Below are positions 35,511-46,307 of a stretch of DNA of 60,209 bases, piece by piece. The notes beneath the pieces are model-generated. The model was not told where the DNA came from and ran no database searches. It saw only the letters and a list, made by a program, of their open reading frames with translations. Location: assembly GCA_005883625.1 (NCBI GenBank), contig VBDU01000072.1:1-60209 (forward strand), read 5' to 3'. Within the stretch, counting starts at the first letter, position 1. Every line of letters starts with the position of its first letter. Origin of the DNA: Chloroflexota bacterium. Lineage in GTDB: Bacteria > Chloroflexota > Limnocylindria > P2-11E. A program made the translations under genes and the position numbers.

Positions 35511-36800
35511 TTGGCGGTCGAGACAGAGCGTCCCACCGCGCCGCCGACGGCGGCCGAGTCGCCGGCACCGTTCGCCCCGCAATCCATCGAGGAGACCGGC
35601 CTCTCCGCGGGCTTCATCGGCGACCTCGCGCTCAAGATGCTCTACAAGTCGGGCCAGGCGACGGGCGGCGAGCTCGCGGAGATGCTCTGCATCCCCTTCG
35701 GCCCGATCCTGGCGCCAATCCTCGACTTCCTGAAGAACGAGCGCCTCACCGAGGTGAAGGGCGCGGCGGGCGTCGGCCCGCAGGCGTACCAGTACGTGCT
35801 CACCGACGCGGGCACCGCCCGCGCGCGCGAGGCCTTCGACAAGAGCGGCTACGTCGGGCCCGCGCCGGTGACGCTCGGCGCGTACGTCGGCCGCGTGCGC
35901 GCGCAGTCCATCGGCAGCCTCAAGGTCTCGATGGAGGAGCTCAAGAAGGCGCTCGGCCACCTCGTGCTTCCCGAACGCACGCTGCGCCAGCTCGGACCCG
36001 CGATCAACAGCGGTCGGTCGATCTTCCTCTTCGGCCCGCCCGGCACCGGAAAGTCGTCGATCGCGGAGACGCTCGCGACCCTCCTCAAGGGCAACATCGT
36101 CATCCCGTACGTCGTTCAGGTCGGCGAGCAGCTCGTCCGCGTCTTCGATCCGTCGCGGCACCGCCCGCTCGTCGCGCTCGACCAGCGCTTCGACCGCCGC
36201 TGGGTCCCGATCGCGCGCCCGTTCGTGCAGGTCGGCGGGGAGCTCACGCTCGAGCAGCTCGATCTCGGCTACGACCCGTTCTCCAAGGTGCACGAGGCGC
36301 CCTTCCAGATGAAGGCGAGCGGTGGCGTCCTTCTCATCGACGACTTCGGGCGCCAGCGCGCCTCGCCGGATCAGCTCCTCAACCGCTGGATCGTCCCGCT
36401 CGATCGGGACATCGACTTCCTCACGCTCGCCGACGGCCGCAAGATCGAGGTGCGCTTCGACGTGCTCCTCGTTTTCTCGACGAACCGCACGCCGTCGTCG
36501 CTCGTCGACGAGGCGTTCCTCCGGCGCATCCAGTACAAGATCGAGCTGAAGTCGCCGACGGAGCCCGAGTTCGCGGAGATCCTGCGCCGCGTCTGCGCGC
36601 AGCAGCAGCTTCAGTACTACCCGCAGGCCGCCGAGTGGATCGTGGAGTACGCGAAGCAGCGCAACATCGCGCTCCGTTCGTGTCACCCGCGCGACCTGAT
36701 GACGCACCTCCACGCCGCCGCCCGCTTCCTGGGCAAGCCGGCGGAGATCACGCCGGAGCTCATCGAGCTCGCCTGCGAGACGTACTTCGTCCCGCTCTAG
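35511..36800 (+). CDS. AAA+ ATPase with N-terminal winged-helix-like domain
   Basis: 429 residues. An N-terminal helix-rich region (about 25-105, GFIGDLALKMLYKSGQATGG ... PILDFLKNERLTEVKG) looks like a winged helix. The AAA+ core has Walker A FGPPGTGKSSIAETLA, Walker B GGVLLIDDFGRQRASPD, sensor 1 LLVFSTNRTP and an Arg-finger region VDEAFLRRIQYKIELKSPTE. Related proteins in Chloroflexota are sometimes annotated as ATPases associated with Flp pilus assembly, but no pilus genes are here. The start is TTG at 35511, chosen by the strong upstream Shine-Dalgarno. Substrate unknown. Confidence 0.85.
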   Translation: MAVETERPTAPPTAAESPAPFAPQSIEETGLSAGFIGDLALKMLYKSGQATGGELAEMLCIPFGPILAPILDFLKNERLTEVKGAAGVGPQAYQYVLTDAGTARAREAFDKSGYVGPAPVTLGAYVGRVRAQSIGSLKVSMEELKKALGHLVLPERTLRQLGPAINSGRSIFLFGPPGTGKSSIAETLATLLKGNIVIPYVVQVGEQLVRVFDPSRHRPLVALDQRFDRRWVPIARPFVQVGGELTLEQLDLGYDPFSKVHEAPFQMKASGGVLLIDDFGRQRASPDQLLNRWIVPLDRDIDFLTLADGRKIEVRFDVLLVFSTNRTPSSLVDEAFLRRIQYKIELKSPTEPEFAEILRRVCAQQQLQYYPQAAEWIVEYAKQRNIALRSCHPRDLMTHLHAAARFLGKPAEITPELIELACETYFVPL

Positions 36801-36916
36801 CGGAGTCTCTCGGCTTCGCGGAGGAGACACGCTCAAGGCTGGTGGATTCGCTCGTCGCGGGTGAACCGCTGAACCGGTCCTCGCTCACCCCGGCTCTAGT
36901 CCGTATCCCTCGCGAC

Positions 36917-36922
36917 TAGCAT
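36917..36922 (+). promoter_or_regulatory. Candidate -10 box for leaderless phosphotransferase transcript
   Basis: TAGCAT ends 7 bases before the GTG at 36930. The rest of the 36801-36929 gap shows nothing else. Confidence 0.35.
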
Positions 36923-36929
36923 CGCGGGC

Positions 36930-39443
36930 GTGCTCGTGCGCCCGCTCGCGGATCTCGGCGCGGCCGATCTCGCTGTCGCGGGCGGCAAGGGCGCGAACCT
37001 CGGCGAGCTGATCCGCGCCGGCTTCCCGGTCCCCGACGGCTTCGTCGTGACGACGGACGCCTACGCGCTCGCCGCCTCCGCCGCGGGTGTCGATCCGCGC
37101 GATCCCGCGCGGGCACGCGAGCGGCTCCTTGGCGTGCACGTCCCCGACGGCGTCGCGACCGCGGTCCGCGATGGCTACCGCGCGCTCGGCGCGCCGGCAG
37201 TCGCGGTGCGCTCCTCGGCGACCGCGGAGGATCTCCCCGAGGCGAGCTTCGCCGGCCAGCAGGACACGATCCTCGACGTCCGCGGCGACGACGCGCTCCT
37301 CGATGCGCTGCGGCGCTGCTGGGCCTCGCTCTGGAACGAGCGCGCGGTCGCGTATCGCGACACGCACGACGTCGACCCTGCCGGCGTCCGGCTCGCCGTC
37401 GTCGTCCAGCGGATGGTCAACGCGCGAGCCGCGGGAGTGCTCTTCACGGCCGATCCGATCACCGGTCGCCGCCGGCGCGCTGCGATCGACGCTGTCGCCG
37501 GCCTCGGAGAGCGCCTGGTCTCGGGAGCCGCGAATCCCGATCACTTCCTCGTCGACCCGCGGACCGGTGAGGTCCTCGAACGGCGCGGCGACGTGCTCGA
37601 CGATGCGGAGCTCCGCGAGCTCGCCGCGCTCGGCGCGCGCATCGAGGCGCATTTCGGCGCGCCGCAGGACATCGAATGGGCCTTCGACCGCGACGGCACG
37701 CTTCGGATCGTCCAGTCGCGCGGCATCACGACGCTCTACCCGCTCCCCCCGAACGCGCCCGATCCCGAGGCCGAGCTTCGCGTGTACTTCTCGGCGAACG
37801 TCGCACAAGGGGTCTTCGACCCGTTCACGCCGATGGGCCTCCAGACGTTCCGGCTCCTCGGCGCCGCCTTCGCGAGCGCCATCGGCAGGCCGGTGCGGGA
37901 TCCGGCCGCCGGCACGCCGGTCACCGTCGTGGCGGGCATGCGACTCTTCCTCGACCTCACCGCGGTCCTCCGCGATCCCGCCGCGCGCGAGCTCCCCGGC
38001 CGCGTGATGGGAGTGATGGAGGCGCGGAGCCAGGCGATCTTCGCCGCCCTCCTCGCCGACCCCCGCCTCGCGCCGCGCGGCTCGCGGCCTCGCTCGCTCC
38101 TCGCCACGCTCATCGCGGTCGCCCGGACCGGCGCGCCGTTCGTTGCGATCCGCTCGCTCGCCCGTCCCGACGCGACGCGAGAGGCCGTCCTGCGCGAGAT
38201 CGACGCGACGATCCGGGAGGTCGCGAGGCCGGCAGCCCCAGCGGAGCGCCTCGATGCCTACGAGCGCCTATTCCTCACGGTCCCGCCGCGGCTCTTCCCG
38301 AAGCTCGTCGGCCTCGTGGTCCCCGGGTTCGCCGCGTACGCGATCGCGGGCCGGCTCCTGCGCCGGGTTGCGCGGCCGGACGAGCTACAGACCGTGCTGC
38401 GCGGCCTTCCGTACAACCCGACCACCGAGATGGATCTCGAGCTCTGGCGCATCGCGCGCGACGCGCGCGACGACGCCGCCTGCCGGAGCGCGCTCGCCGA
38501 GCGCTCTCCCGCGAAGCTCGCCGATGAGTACCGTGCTGGCAGGCTGCCACCCCTCCTCCAGCGGGAGCTCGCCACGTTCCTCGCCCGGTACGGCCATCGG
38601 GCGATCGCCGAGATCGACCTCGGTCTCCATCGCTGGTCGGAAGACCCGGCGCACCTGCTCGGCGCGATCGCGAACTACCAGCGACTCGGCGCCGGTGCCG
38701 TCGCGCCGGACGCGCAGTTCGCGCGCGGCGCTCGTGAGGCCGACGCCACGATCGAGACACTCGTGTCGCGGGTGCACGGGCCGCGGCGCGCGATCACGCG
38801 GTTCCTGTTGCGCCGCGTGCGCGCGCTCAGCGGGCTGCGCGAGCAGCCGAAGTTCCAGCTCATGCGTGTCTTCGCGCTTGGCCACGCGCTCATCGAGCCG
38901 GTCGGCGCTGAGCTGGCGACGCGAGGCCTGCTCGAGGAGGGCCGCGACGTGTTCTTCCTCGACCTGCCAGAGGCGCGACGCGCTCTCGCGGGCGAGGACC
39001 TGCGGGAAGCCGTCGCGCGGCGCCGGGCGGAGTACCGCCGCGAGCAGGCGCGCCGTCACATCCCGCGGGTGCTGCTCTCCGACGGGACGGACGCCGAGGC
39101 CGCGCTCGCGCCGGCCGTCGTCGAGGGGGCGATCCGCGGCACGCCGGCCTCACCGGGCATCGCGCAGGGGACCGCGCACGTGATCCGCTCGCCGGTGGGC
39201 GCGCGGCTCGAGCCGGGCGAGGTGCTCGTCGCGCCGTCGACCGACCCGGGCTGGACGCCGCTCTTCCTCACCGCGAGCGCGCTCGTGATGGAGATGGGCG
39301 GGATGATGTCGCACGGCGCGGTGGTCGCTCGCGAGTACGGCATCCCCGCGGTCGTCGGCGTGCCCGAGGCGACCGGGCGGATCGCGAATGGTGCTCGTGT
39401 CACGGTGGACGGGTCCGCGGGGACGGTCACGGTCGAGACCTGA
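36930..39443 (+). CDS. PEP-synthase/rifampin phosphotransferase-like protein
   Basis: 837 residues in three parts. ATP-grasp domain: GGKGANLGELIRAGFPVPDG, VAVRSSATAEDLPEASFAGQ, AAGVLFTADPITGRRRRA, IEWAFDRDGTLRIVQSRGIT. A long central helical domain (~300-720) corresponds to the substrate lid of rifampin phosphotransferases. The C-terminal swivelling phosphohistidine domain has MEMGGMMSHGAVVAREYGIP, with phospho-acceptor His795. The SHGAVVA form fits the RPH group better than the TCHAAI of true PEP synthase, and no PEP-binding TIM barrel follows. RPH enzymes use ATP to phosphorylate rifamycins, but many homologues have unknown substrates. GTG start. Confidence 0.85.
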   Translation: MLVRPLADLGAADLAVAGGKGANLGELIRAGFPVPDGFVVTTDAYALAASAAGVDPRDPARARERLLGVHVPDGVATAVRDGYRALGAPAVAVRSSATAEDLPEASFAGQQDTILDVRGDDALLDALRRCWASLWNERAVAYRDTHDVDPAGVRLAVVVQRMVNARAAGVLFTADPITGRRRRAAIDAVAGLGERLVSGAANPDHFLVDPRTGEVLERRGDVLDDAELRELAALGARIEAHFGAPQDIEWAFDRDGTLRIVQSRGITTLYPLPPNAPDPEAELRVYFSANVAQGVFDPFTPMGLQTFRLLGAAFASAIGRPVRDPAAGTPVTVVAGMRLFLDLTAVLRDPAARELPGRVMGVMEARSQAIFAALLADPRLAPRGSRPRSLLATLIAVARTGAPFVAIRSLARPDATREAVLREIDATIREVARPAAPAERLDAYERLFLTVPPRLFPKLVGLVVPGFAAYAIAGRLLRRVARPDELQTVLRGLPYNPTTEMDLELWRIARDARDDAACRSALAERSPAKLADEYRAGRLPPLLQRELATFLARYGHRAIAEIDLGLHRWSEDPAHLLGAIANYQRLGAGAVAPDAQFARGAREADATIETLVSRVHGPRRAITRFLLRRVRALSGLREQPKFQLMRVFALGHALIEPVGAELATRGLLEEGRDVFFLDLPEARRALAGEDLREAVARRRAEYRREQARRHIPRVLLSDGTDAEAALAPAVVEGAIRGTPASPGIAQGTAHVIRSPVGARLEPGEVLVAPSTDPGWTPLFLTASALVMEMGGMMSHGAVVAREYGIPAVVGVPEATGRIANGARVTVDGSAGTVTVET

Positions 39444-39453
39444 GCGCGGGGCG

Positions 39454-39735
39454 CTAGGCCGTCTTCGTCGTGCCTTTCGCGGCGGCCTTCGCGAGCCGTC
39501 CGCGGCGACGTCGCGCCGAGTTCTTGTGGATCGCGCCCCGCTTCGCCGCGCGGTCGAGCGCGCTCGCGGCGGCGGCGATCGCGTCGGCGGCGACCTCGCC
39601 GCCTTTCGCGAGGGCCTCGCGGGCGCTCTTCACCGCGGTGCGTGCGGCCGAGCGACCGAACGTCTTGATCGTCGTCCGTCGTTGCGTCTGCCGGATGCGC
39701 TTGAGCGCCGAGCGCTTACGTTTTTTCGCTGCCAT
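39454..39735 (-). CDS. rpsT: 30S ribosomal protein S20
   Basis: 93-residue basic helical protein binding 16S rRNA. N-terminus MAAKKRKRSALKRIRQTQRR and the internal KTFGRSAARTAVKSAREAL ... AAKRGAIHKNSARRRRGRLA are diagnostic. The ATG at 39735 has a TATCGT box 8 bases upstream. Divergent from murJ, with 43 bases between the starts. Confidence 0.96.
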   Translation of the reverse strand: MAAKKRKRSALKRIRQTQRRTTIKTFGRSAARTAVKSAREALAKGGEVAADAIAAAASALDRAAKRGAIHKNSARRRRGRLAKAAAKGTTKTA

Positions 39736-39743
39736 GGCCGGGA

Positions 39744-39749
39744 ACGATA
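39744..39749 (-). promoter_or_regulatory. Candidate -10 box for rpsT
   Basis: TATCGT on the minus strand, 8 bases before the rpsT ATG. No Shine-Dalgarno between, suggesting leaderless mRNA. Confidence 0.35.
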
Positions 39750-39766
39750 GCGCCTGATACGCATCC

Positions 39767-39772
39767 CATACT
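39767..39772 (+). promoter_or_regulatory. Candidate -10 box for murJ
   Basis: CATACT ends 6 bases before the GTG at 39779. It lies back to back with the rpsT box in a 43-base divergent region. Confidence 0.35.
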
Positions 39773-39778
39773 CACCGC

Positions 39779-41368
39779 GTGCCGATGTCGGTGGCGCGGG
39801 CCTCGATCATCATGATCGCCACCCTCGTCGCAAGCCGGGTGCTCGGCTGGCTCCGCCTCTCCGTCATCGGCGCCACGTTCGGCGAGTCGCCGCAGCTCGA
39901 CGCGTTCTGGGCGGCCTTCCGAATCCCGAACGCCGTCTTCGATCTGCTCGTGGCCGGCGCGCTGGCCTCCGCGTTCATCCCCGTCTTCACGGGCTATCTC
40001 GCGCGCGAGCGCGAAGCGGAGGGCTGGCGCGTCGCGTCGAGCGTCCTGAACGCGGTGGTCCTGCTCCTCGTCGCGTTCTCCGCCGTGATGTGGCTGCTCG
40101 CGCCGATCCTCGTCCCGATCGTCGTCGCCCCCGGGTTCAGCGGGGACCAGCTCGCGCTCACCGTCGACCTCACGCGGCTCATGCTCCTGTCGCCCATCTT
40201 CATGGGCCTCTCCTCGTTGACGACGGGGATCCTCAACTCGTACCGCCAGTTCCTGTCGGGGGCGACCGCGCCGCTCGTCTACAACGCCGTGATCATCCTG
40301 TTCGCCCTCTTCGCGGCGCCGTTCCTCGGCATCCAGGCGCTCGCGTACGGCGTCGTCACCGGCGCGCTCTTCATGTGGCTCGTCCAGTTGCCCGAGCTCA
40401 CCTTCCGCCGCACGCGCTACTCGTTCTCGCTCGACCTCGGTCACCCGGGTGTTCGCGACGTGCTCCGCCTCGCCGGCCCGCGCACCCTCGCCCTCGGCGC
40501 CGTGCAGATCGTGTTCATCGTCGACACGAACCTCGCCTCTCGCATGCCCGAGGGATCGCTCACCGCCCTCACGTACGCGTTCCAGCTCATGCTGCTGCCG
40601 CTCGGCGTCTTCTCGATCGCGATCTCGGCGGCGATCTTTCCCTCGCTCTCGCACTACGCGTCACTCGGGCAGGTGAACCGCATGCGCGACGCGGTGCAGC
40701 AAGGGATCCGCTGGATCCTCTTCCTCACGCTCCCCACCGTGATCCTCATGGTCGTGCTGCGGCGGCCGATCGTGAACCTGCTCTTCCAGTACGGGCACTT
40801 CGGCGCCGAGGCGCGCGAGGCGACGCAGGCCGCGTTCCTGTTCTACTCGATCGGTCTCGCCGGCCACGCGCTCGTGCAGATCCTCGCTCGCGCCTATTAC
40901 GCCTCCCGCGACACGACGACGCCGCTCGCGCTCACGCTCATCTCGATCGGGCTCAACGTCGTGCTCGACGTCGTGCTCGCCCCGCTCCTGGGCATCAACG
41001 GGCTCGCCCTCGCGAACTCGATCGCGACCCTCGTCGAGGCCCTGCTGCTCTTCTGGCTCCTCGCCTCGCGCGCCCGCCTTCGCCTGGTGGGGATCGGCTT
41101 CTCGACGCTGAAACAGGTCACGGCGAGCCTCCTCATGGGCGTCGCCATGTTCGCGTTCATCCGCGCGACGAACGTCACCGTCGACCTCGAGCAGACGAAG
41201 CTCGGCCTGGCCTTCCAGACGCTCATCGCCACCGCGGTCGGCGGTCTCGTGTACCTCGCCGCGGCGTACCTTTTCCGCATCGGCGAGCTCGGCGAGATTC
41301 TCGCTGTCGTCCGCGCCCGCCTGCGCCGCGGTCCGCGTGCCCCCGCAGCCGCTGGAACCTCCGCTTAG
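39779..41368 (+). CDS. murJ: Lipid II flippase MurJ
   Basis: 529-residue polytopic MOP-superfamily protein that moves lipid II across the membrane for peptidoglycan synthesis. N-terminal ATLVASRVLGWLRLSVIGAT (Arg in TM1) and DAFWAAFRIPNAVFDLLVAG. Then LSSLTTGILNSYRQF, IFPSLSHYASLGQ, LRRPIVNLLFQYGHFGAEA and LARAYYASRDTTTPL. About 14 membrane spans. Start GTG 39779 or the ATG two codons later; the -10 box favours the GTG. Confidence 0.95.
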   Translation: MPMSVARASIIMIATLVASRVLGWLRLSVIGATFGESPQLDAFWAAFRIPNAVFDLLVAGALASAFIPVFTGYLAREREAEGWRVASSVLNAVVLLLVAFSAVMWLLAPILVPIVVAPGFSGDQLALTVDLTRLMLLSPIFMGLSSLTTGILNSYRQFLSGATAPLVYNAVIILFALFAAPFLGIQALAYGVVTGALFMWLVQLPELTFRRTRYSFSLDLGHPGVRDVLRLAGPRTLALGAVQIVFIVDTNLASRMPEGSLTALTYAFQLMLLPLGVFSIAISAAIFPSLSHYASLGQVNRMRDAVQQGIRWILFLTLPTVILMVVLRRPIVNLLFQYGHFGAEAREATQAAFLFYSIGLAGHALVQILARAYYASRDTTTPLALTLISIGLNVVLDVVLAPLLGINGLALANSIATLVEALLLFWLLASRARLRLVGIGFSTLKQVTASLLMGVAMFAFIRATNVTVDLEQTKLGLAFQTLIATAVGGLVYLAAAYLFRIGELGEILAVVRARLRRGPRAPAAAGTSA

Positions 41369-41388
41369 CCGGCGTTGTACCAGGGGCG

Positions 41389-41952
41389 ATGCGGCCCGCC
41401 CTCGTCGCGACCGCCCTCCTGATCCCATGCCTTGCGCTCGCCGCTCCGGCCGACGCCGCCATGGCCGTCCGCATGGTCGTCACGCCATCGGCTCCTACCG
41501 TCGGCGTGCCTGCCACCCTGTCCGTCGTCACGCTCGCGCCGTTCACGCAGAAATGCGTCGACGACCCGACGGCCGACTACCGGCCGTGGTCCGACTGGCA
41601 CGGGAGCTCCGGTCCGCTCGACCGGTTGGTCGCGCAAGCCGCGCACGATGGACTCGCGCCGATCGACGTCCCGCTCATTCGCCGTGGGGACGATCCGACC
41701 CGATGGGATGGCGCGGTCGTCTTTCCTGCGTCAGGCGAATGGGCGCTGCGGATGTCGTATCCGAGCTGGTCGCAGGCGGGGCCTTCCGCCGAAGCGTGCG
41801 CAGGAGCACGGATCACGATCCTTGTCCTCGACCGCCTCCCAGCGACGGCGACCAGCAGCACCGACCCGGCCAGGTCGAGCGCGCTCGTTCCGCTCGTCGC
41901 GGTGCTGCTCGCATTCGTCTGGCTCTCTCGGCGCGCGCGAGTCCCCGTCTAG
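41389..41952 (+). CDS. Membrane-anchored exported protein of unknown function
   Basis: 187 residues. N-terminal signal peptide (MRPALVATALLIPCLALAAP, then ADAAMA) and a C-terminal membrane segment (ALVPLVAVLLAFVWLSRRAR), so type I topology with an external domain. The external part is beta-rich with two Cys (QKCVDD and EACAGA) and WDGAVVFPASGEWALRMSYP, reminiscent of YtkA/FixH-like Ig domains. 20 bases after murJ. A direct repeat GGACCGACGAC (41955-41965, 41972-41982) follows the stop. Confidence 0.7.
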   Translation: MRPALVATALLIPCLALAAPADAAMAVRMVVTPSAPTVGVPATLSVVTLAPFTQKCVDDPTADYRPWSDWHGSSGPLDRLVAQAAHDGLAPIDVPLIRRGDDPTRWDGAVVFPASGEWALRMSYPSWSQAGPSAEACAGARITILVLDRLPATATSSTDPARSSALVPLVAVLLAFVWLSRRARVPV

Positions 41953-42012
41953 TCGGACCGACGACCACCAGGGACCGACGACGGGCGTGAGATGGCGGTG
42001 AGGGGAACGCCC

Positions 42013-42018
42013 TAGCCT
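42013..42018 (+). promoter_or_regulatory. Candidate -10 box for lepA
   Basis: TAGCCT ends 8 bases before the lepA ATG; no ribosome site is visible. Confidence 0.3.
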
Positions 42019-42026
42019 TCTCGCTG

Positions 42027-43831
<1,805 letters not shown>

Positions 43832-43835
<4 letters not shown>

Positions 43836-44329
43836 ACGTGAAGATCGCGTTCGAACACCCGACGCAGCTCGCCGCCACGTCGTTCCTGCGCGCCATCGCC
43901 GCCGGCGACGCGGCGACCGCCTGGGCGCACCTGTCGCGCGAGACGCGAGGACTGCTCGAGGGCCTGTACGCCGCACGCGCGCAGGTCGCGCTCCACACGG
44001 CCGCCGGCGTCGAGTCGTCGGTCGAGGACGCGCGGCTCGCGGAGGTGGTCGCGCCGCTGCGGCAATCGATCCTCGCCGCGCTCGGCGGCAGCGACCGCCT
44101 GGGCGCGTTCGGCGTGTCCGGCGCTCGCGTCGTCGATCGCGCGATCGCGTACGTCCTGCTCCTGCCCGACTTCGGGGACGAGCGCATCGTCACGAAGGCC
44201 GATTGGCTTCCAAGCCATCTCCTCGCTTTCGTGCGCGAGTCCGGTGAGTGGCTCGTCGACCTCGGTAAGACCGCAGAGCTGTCGGCCGACGCCGAGCTGC
44301 CCGATCCTCTCGGAGCAATACGGCGATGA
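43832..44329 (+). CDS. Small protein of unknown function between lepA and hemW
   Basis: 165 residues, GTG start overlapping the lepA stop by 4 bases; its own TGA overlaps the hemW ATG. The sequence FLRAIAAGDAATAWAHLSRE and the later WLPSHLLAFVRESGEWLVDL suggest an NTF2-like/SnoaL-type cone fold (helix then curved sheet), but no diagnostic motif was seen. Tight coupling implies co-expression with LepA and HemW. Confidence 0.7.
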
Positions 44330-45624
44330 GCGTTGCGTCGGCGGCGCGGCCCGCCGAAACCCTCTCAACGCGGCGGTATCCCCAGCCGCATCGGCCGGGG
44401 ACCCCTCCGCCGCGCGGGGTCCCTCGGCGGGCCGCGCCGATCGGCCTCTACGTGCATGTCCCCTTCTGTGCATCGCGATGCCCGTATTGCGATTTCGCCA
44501 CGGCGCCGGCGACCAGCAGGCTCCGCGCCGCGTATCTCCGCGCCCTGGGAGAGGAGATCGCGCGCGAGGGCGAGGCGCTCGGCCATCCGCGGGTGGACAC
44601 GTTGTACTTCGGCGGCGGGACGCCGAGCCTCCTCGAGCCGGCCGAGATCGCGGCGCTCGCCGCGGCCCTGCGCGGCGCCTTCGACCTTCGGCCGCGCGAG
44701 GCCACCGTGGAGGCGAACCCGGCGACGCTCGATCGCGCGCGCCTCGAGGCATGGCGCGCGCTCGGCGTGACGCGGGTCTCGATCGGCGCCCAGAGCACGC
44801 TCGCTCGCGGCCTCCGCGCGCTCGGCCGGACCCACCAACCGCAGGACAGCGCCGCCGCCGTCGCCGCCGTTCGCGACGCCGCGCTGGACGTGAGCGTCGA
44901 CCTCATCTTCGGCTGGCCCGGCGAGACCGTCGCCGAGTGGGAGGGCGATCTCGCGGCCGCCGTCGCCCTCGCTCCCGACCACGTGTCCTGCTATCCGCTC
45001 GAGCTGCGTCTGGACTCGCCGGAGGAGGCGGTCGCGAACTGGCCCGGTGGCGGCTGGCAGGTCCTCGAGCGCTGGCGTCGCAGCGCGGCCGACGCGCAGC
45101 CGGACGACGAGGGCCTCGCCGTGCTCTATCGGGTCGCCGAGCGCCGGCTGGCCGCCGCGGGCTACCGCCACTACGAGATCGCGAACTGGGCTCGCCCCAG
45201 GAAGCGCTGCCGGCACAACCTCCGCTACTGGCGCAACGAGGAGTGGCTCGGCGTGGGCGCCGGCGCGCACTCGCATCTGGGAGGCGTGCGCTCGGCGAAC
45301 CCCGCGGCGCTCCCTGCGTACCTCGCGCGGATCGCGGGCGGCGCCTCGCGCCTGCCCGACGAGGGCGCGGACGCGGCGAGCGACACCGCGATGCTCGCGT
45401 TACGTTTGGCCGACGGCCTCGATCTCGCTCGTTACCGGACCCGCTTTGGGCCGTCGGAGGCCGCCCGCGTGGTGACCGCGCTCCGTTCGCTGGACGGAAC
45501 GCGTCTGCTGCGCTGGTCGGGGCGCGGCGTGCGGCTCACGGCCCGCGGCCGGCTCCTCGCGAGCGAGGTCTTCCTCCGGCTCCTGGCCGAGGTTCCGCCC
45601 GCCGGTGAGCGGGTCGGCGCCTGA
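44326..45624 (+). CDS. hemW: Radical SAM protein HemW (heme chaperone, HemN-like)
   Basis: 432 residues. Radical SAM cluster motif GLYVHVPFCASRCPYCDFAT (CxxxCxYC), VDTLYFGGGTPSLLEP, VTRVSIGAQSTLARGLRALG, VDLIFGWPGETVAEWEGDL and HYEIANWARP. The C-terminal HemN domain has WLGVGAGAHSHLGG. HemW binds heme and is thought to insert it into proteins; it lacks coproporphyrinogen oxidase activity. The first ~38 residues are a Pro/Arg-rich extension whose DNA holds a 12-bp stem hairpin (44394-44428). The ATG is set by the ATGA overlap. Confidence 0.92.
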   Translation: MSVASAARPAETLSTRRYPQPHRPGTPPPRGVPRRAAPIGLYVHVPFCASRCPYCDFATAPATSRLRAAYLRALGEEIAREGEALGHPRVDTLYFGGGTPSLLEPAEIAALAAALRGAFDLRPREATVEANPATLDRARLEAWRALGVTRVSIGAQSTLARGLRALGRTHQPQDSAAAVAAVRDAALDVSVDLIFGWPGETVAEWEGDLAAAVALAPDHVSCYPLELRLDSPEEAVANWPGGGWQVLERWRRSAADAQPDDEGLAVLYRVAERRLAAAGYRHYEIANWARPRKRCRHNLRYWRNEEWLGVGAGAHSHLGGVRSANPAALPAYLARIAGGASRLPDEGADAASDTAMLALRLADGLDLARYRTRFGPSEAARVVTALRSLDGTRLLRWSGRGVRLTARGRLLASEVFLRLLAEVPPAGERVGA

Positions 45625-45626
45625 GG

Positions 45627-46010
45627 ATGGTCAACGTCCGGTACATGGTCAAGGACGTCGAGGCGGCCGTGGCGTTCTACACGACGCACTTCGGCTTCAC
45701 GCTCATCTCGCGGGCCGGAGCCGCGTTCGCCGACGTCGCCCGCGGGGACCTGCGTCTGCTGCTCAGCGGAGCGACGAGCTCGGCGGGCCGCCCGATGCCC
45801 GATGGCCAACGGCCTGCGCCAGGGGGCTGGAACCGCATCCAGCTCGTGGTCCCGGACCTGCGCGCTGAGGTCGACCGGCTTCGCGAGGCCGGCCTGCGGC
45901 CCCGCAACGAGATCGTCACCGGGCCGGGCGGATCGCAGATCCTGTTCGAGGATCCCTCCGGGAACGTCGTCGAGCTGTTCCAGCCCGCCGAGCGCGCGCC
46001 TGTGCCTTAG
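45627..46010 (+). CDS. Glyoxalase/bleomycin-resistance (VOC) superfamily protein
   Basis: 127 residues, one pair of beta-alpha-beta-beta-beta modules: VRYMVKDVEAAVAFYTTHFG and a second half ending ILFEDPSGNVVELFQPAE with the Glu metal-ligand position. VOC proteins include glyoxalase I, dioxygenases and antibiotic-binding proteins; substrate unknown. ATG two bases after the hemW stop. Converges with the next minus-strand gene and shares stop-codon bases with it (TTAG). Confidence 0.88.
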   Translation: MVNVRYMVKDVEAAVAFYTTHFGFTLISRAGAAFADVARGDLRLLLSGATSSAGRPMPDGQRPAPGGWNRIQLVVPDLRAEVDRLREAGLRPRNEIVTGPGGSQILFEDPSGNVVELFQPAERAPVP

Positions 46011-46264
46011 TGGCAGGCGAACCAGCGGATCACGTTCGCGTTCGGCGGAGGCGTCGCGACGGCGCACGGGATCTCGTGTGGCGGGGGGACCCAGCCGGGC
46101 TGGGTGGGTGCGCCCTCGTGCGCGCCGCCGGTCCGCCCGCCCGCCTTCTCCGCGTGCGCGACGCCGAACGCGAGCGTCAACACGAGCCCGAACGCGACGA
46201 GCCACGTGGGCGGTTCCCACGGTCTCCAGTTCGCCGCCGCGCCGTCCAGCTCTTCGATCCTCAT
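46007..46264 (-). CDS. Small single-span membrane protein
   Basis: 85 residues. One hydrophobic segment (PTWLVAFGLVLTLAFGVAHA, about 19-38), followed by a Gly/His/Pro-rich tail with two Pro-rich stretches and a single Cys near the end (IRWFACH). The N-terminus is short and acidic. No family recognised. Overlaps the VOC gene tail by 4 bases. Confidence 0.6.
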   Translation of the reverse strand: MRIEELDGAAANWRPWEPPTWLVAFGLVLTLAFGVAHAEKAGGRTGGAHEGAPTQPGWVPPPHEIPCAVATPPPNANVIRWFACH

Positions 46265-46307
46265 GCGCGCAGTACAGATCGCGGCGCATCATGGTTCCCG
46301 CTTGGTC

